A stretch of DNA of 64,000 bases from Maribacter sp. MJ134 (lineage in GTDB: Bacteria > Bacteroidota > Bacteroidia > Flavobacteriales > Flavobacteriaceae), in NCBI RefSeq assembly GCF_003970695.1, contig NZ_CP034570.1, positions 930,001-994,000 of the forward strand, given 5' to 3'. The notes below the pieces were generated by a model. That model did no database searches. It was not told the origin of the DNA and was given only the letters and a program-made list of their open reading frames with translations. This document shows positions 62,272-64,000 of the stretch, piece by piece; the first letter of the stretch is position 1, and every line of letters begins with the position of its first letter. Both the position numbers and the translations under genes were made by a program.

Positions 62272-62745
62272 TTATTTTTTCAGTGTTAGGGCCACCTCGT
62301 CGTAATATTCTTGCGTCACCACCTCGGTCCAAGTTGTTGGTTGGTCGCCTCCATACAAGGCCAAATAGGTTACGTCACTTGTTTTGGTGGAAGAATGCCA
62401 ATGTTCTATGTCTTTATCGCACTTAATAACGTCACCCTCTTTCAAAATTATAGGTGCATTTCCTTTCTCCTGATAATAGGCCTCTCCTTCTACAATAATT
62501 AAAACTTGCGCAGAACTATGCTTATGCCAATCTAAGGTAGAATTTGCTTTAAAGGTAGCTTTGGTGATATTGTAGCCCAATTCGGCATCATCGTGAATAA
62601 TGGCGTTCAACCAGGCTTCTCCAATATAATGTGTGTTGGGTGCCTTGGTACCCGCTGTCAGGTAAGAAGAAACATTATAGCCAGTATCTTGTGAAAAGAC
62701 TGATGTTACAAATAGGAAGAGCAGGAATATTATTGCATTTCTCAT
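62272..62745 (-). CDS. Secreted cupin domain protein
   Basis: A 157-residue protein starting MRNAIIFLLFLFVTSVFSQD, a signal peptide ending at SQD. The cupin motifs are STLDWHKHSSAQVLIIVEGEAYYQ (HxH and Glu metal ligands, split here) and ILKEGDVIKCDKDIEHWHSS (second His). One small beta-barrel binding a metal or small molecule. An ATG at 62775 would add ten residues (MITFHFEKSS) ahead of the signal. It lies about 180 bases downstream of the GH3 start in the minus direction and may be monocistronic. Confidence 0.85.
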   Translation of the reverse strand: MRNAIIFLLFLFVTSVFSQDTGYNVSSYLTAGTKAPNTHYIGEAWLNAIIHDDAELGYNITKATFKANSTLDWHKHSSAQVLIIVEGEAYYQEKGNAPIILKEGDVIKCDKDIEHWHSSTKTSDVTYLALYGGDQPTTWTEVVTQEYYDEVALTLKK

Positions 62746-62849
62746 ACTAGATTTTTCAAAGTGGAATGTGATCACTTGATAATCAAAGATAACTTAAAAT
62801 TGAAATCCGCTGACCCTATCGTTTTAATATGGATTATGTGACTTACAAT

Positions 62850-63257
62850 TTATGGAGTGGATGACCATTGAAGGGCACTATAGATAATGAACAATAACAG
62901 CATTACCTCAATACCAGCGCAGATAAGATAGTGCGGTAGGGTACTACCACCTCCAATTACGAATATTAGCGTCAAAATGGCCGCTATGATGTTCAGCAAA
63001 CGGTTGATTCTGTACGGTAATACACGCGAAAAATAAATCATGAGTATGGGAATGTTGGTAATTACCGCGGCAATTGCCATAGTTAATCGCACATCATCAC
63101 CCATTATTTCTAGAGCGCTTTGGTCTATCAATTGAACAATGATAGAAAGGATATCCGCAAAAATAAGATTCAGCATTACTACTACCCATAGCGTGGATAG
63201 TTTCGTTTTTATATGCACAACGTATTGTTTTATTAATAATGACCAAGTAAAACGCAC
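62850..63257 (-). CDS. Four-span membrane protein (DUF6326-like)
   Basis: A 135-residue protein with four predicted spans (LSTLWVVVMLNLIFADILSI, LTMAIAAVITNIPILMIYFS, LLNIIAAILTLIFVIGGGST, YLICAGIEVMLLLFIIYSAL). I recognise it as similar to DUF6326 small membrane proteins. The start codon is GTG at 63257; another GTG at codon 14 is possible. Function unknown. Confidence 0.7.
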   Translation of the reverse strand: MRFTWSLLIKQYVVHIKTKLSTLWVVVMLNLIFADILSIIVQLIDQSALEIMGDDVRLTMAIAAVITNIPILMIYFSRVLPYRINRLLNIIAAILTLIFVIGGGSTLPHYLICAGIEVMLLLFIIYSALQWSSTP

Positions 63258-63406
63258 AATAAAAATATGATTTGCGTCCTGGTTGGTTAGTACAAAGTAA
63301 AGCGAGATGCCTATAAAGAATCGTTCACTTAAGTTAATAAATGACCTTTACGCAGTAAATTAGATTGGGGCATTTTTACGCTCAATTATCGAGTAGAAAT
63401 TTTGTT

Positions 63407-63979
63407 TTAGCGGACTAGCCTTTTTCGTATTCTACTTAGCGATTGTGGAGTAAGGCCAAGGTAGCTTGCGATTTGATACTGTGGGACCCTTTGGATGAGA
63501 TTTGGTCGCTCTTTCCGTAGTTGTACATAGCGTTCTTCAGGTTTTAAATGGCCGAAACGCTTTGAATCCGCTACTTTTGCGCCCATCATCTTTTCAAATT
63601 CTACCCGGCAGATAGTCTCAAACCGAGGGAATTTTTGGTATAAAGCCGCTTCCTGATCGGCGTTTAAGACGGCTAATGTGGTCTCTTCTGTGCAAACGTA
63701 GCAGTAATTTGAGGGTGTTTGATGGGACAGACTCTCAAAATCTGCGAAGGATTGCTCTTCCGTATAGAAATCTACCGTAAGCTCATCGCCATCGCTTCGA
63801 TAATATTTCCGGACACACCCCGCAACGACAAAATAAGCGTCTTTGGCCACTTGACCCTGTTCTAATAAAAAGACGCCCTTAGCAAACGTACGTATGGGAA
63901 AACTCTGTTCAATGGCCAAAACTTCCTCTGAAGATAGTTCAGTGAATTGCTTCATTTGTGCTATTAAAACGTGAGTCAT
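63407..63979 (-). CDS. Crp/Fnr family transcriptional regulator
   Basis: A 190-residue regulator with a cyclic-nucleotide-binding-like domain at about 10-120 (FAKGVFLLEQGQVAKDAYFV, VAGCVRKYYRSDGDELTVDF) and a C-terminal winged helix (RVPQYQIASYLGLTPQSLSR, IRKRL). No Cys cluster or Arg of cAMP-binding type is visible, so the ligand is unknown; it may be a redox or small-molecule sensor. The start ATG 63979 is preferred; a Met at codon 9 is an alternative. Nothing follows in the remaining 21 bases. Confidence 0.85.
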   Translation of the reverse strand: MTHVLIAQMKQFTELSSEEVLAIEQSFPIRTFAKGVFLLEQGQVAKDAYFVVAGCVRKYYRSDGDELTVDFYTEEQSFADFESLSHQTPSNYCYVCTEETTLAVLNADQEAALYQKFPRFETICRVEFEKMMGAKVADSKRFGHLKPEERYVQLRKERPNLIQRVPQYQIASYLGLTPQSLSRIRKRLVR

Positions 63980-64000
63980 CTGTTTTTTAAAAAGGGTTTG

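Noticed and set aside
1..64000. tRNA, rRNA, CRISPR or prophage
   Set aside because: I looked at all intergenic gaps for cloverleaf ends, repeat-spacer patterns and integrase or phage genes and found none; only the SRP RNA is a clear RNA gene.

Overview
The window looks like a chromosomal segment of a (probably marine) member of the Flavobacteriaceae, phylum Bacteroidota. The evidence is the AT-rich coding style, the many short lipoprotein leaders (hydrophobic stretch ending in a Cys), Bacteroidota-type promoters with a TAnnTTTG -7 box and a TTG/TTTG -33 box, an SRP RNA read from such a promoter, and many families typical of the group (LytTR regulators, DUF4252, TlpA lipoproteins with DUF4369-like leaders, TPR-LuxR membrane regulators, ABC-F YbiT type). 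I cannot fix the genus from sequence alone. I found no tRNA, rRNA, CRISPR array, insertion sequence or phage gene.

Layout. 0-10 kb: end of a LytTR-type regulator, three lipoprotein/envelope genes, SRP RNA, a short-chain dehydrogenase, a thioredoxin-like lipoprotein without active cysteines, an ABC-F protein. 10-24 kb: housekeeping and biosynthesis (pheT, leuA-leuB, panB-lspA-rluA-like) mixed with lipoproteins and a DMT transporter. 24-29.4 kb: a region with REP-like repeats followed by a probable damage-response cassette: a radical SAM DNA-repair-type protein, a 60-residue small protein and a TIGR03915-type partner in one operon, read divergently from an XRE/S24 self-cleaving repressor across four near-identical operator-like boxes. 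29.6-36.9 kb: a GluR0-like ligand-gated potassium channel, gamma-glutamyltranspeptidase, AcpH-like phosphodiesterase, phosphoglucosamine mutase, a lipid A acyltransferase and a rhomboid protease. 37-45.7 kb: an LVIVD lipoprotein, TlpA lipoprotein, porin-like small barrel, a giant FAD/Fe-S dehydrogenase, an LpxH-like phosphoesterase and aroC.

45.7-50.1 kb holds a tight four-gene unit: a dicarboxylate/glutamate symporter, a RimK/GshB-like ATP-grasp ligase, an N-formylglutamate amidohydrolase-family protein and a QEGLA (DUF1704) metallopeptidase. A ligase, a hydrolase and a carboxypeptidase-type enzyme made together, with overlapping start and stop codons, suggest an undescribed amino-acid ligation/removal pathway.

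51.3-55.7 kb is bounded by two near-identical copies of a palindromic repeat and carries a DCC oxidoreductase, a membrane TPR-LuxR regulator and, divergently, a cholesterol-dependent-cytolysin-like pore-forming lipoprotein. The shared upstream region has five TGTCCAT boxes, two pairs of them spaced exactly one helical turn. 57.9-59.5 kb is a very AT-rich two-gene insert (XRE repressor plus DUF3800) between mutS2 and a GH3 glucosidase, with a palindromic operator over its promoter; it may be a defence or selfish module. The window ends with a GH3 lipoprotein, a cupin, a small membrane protein and a Crp/Fnr regulator.
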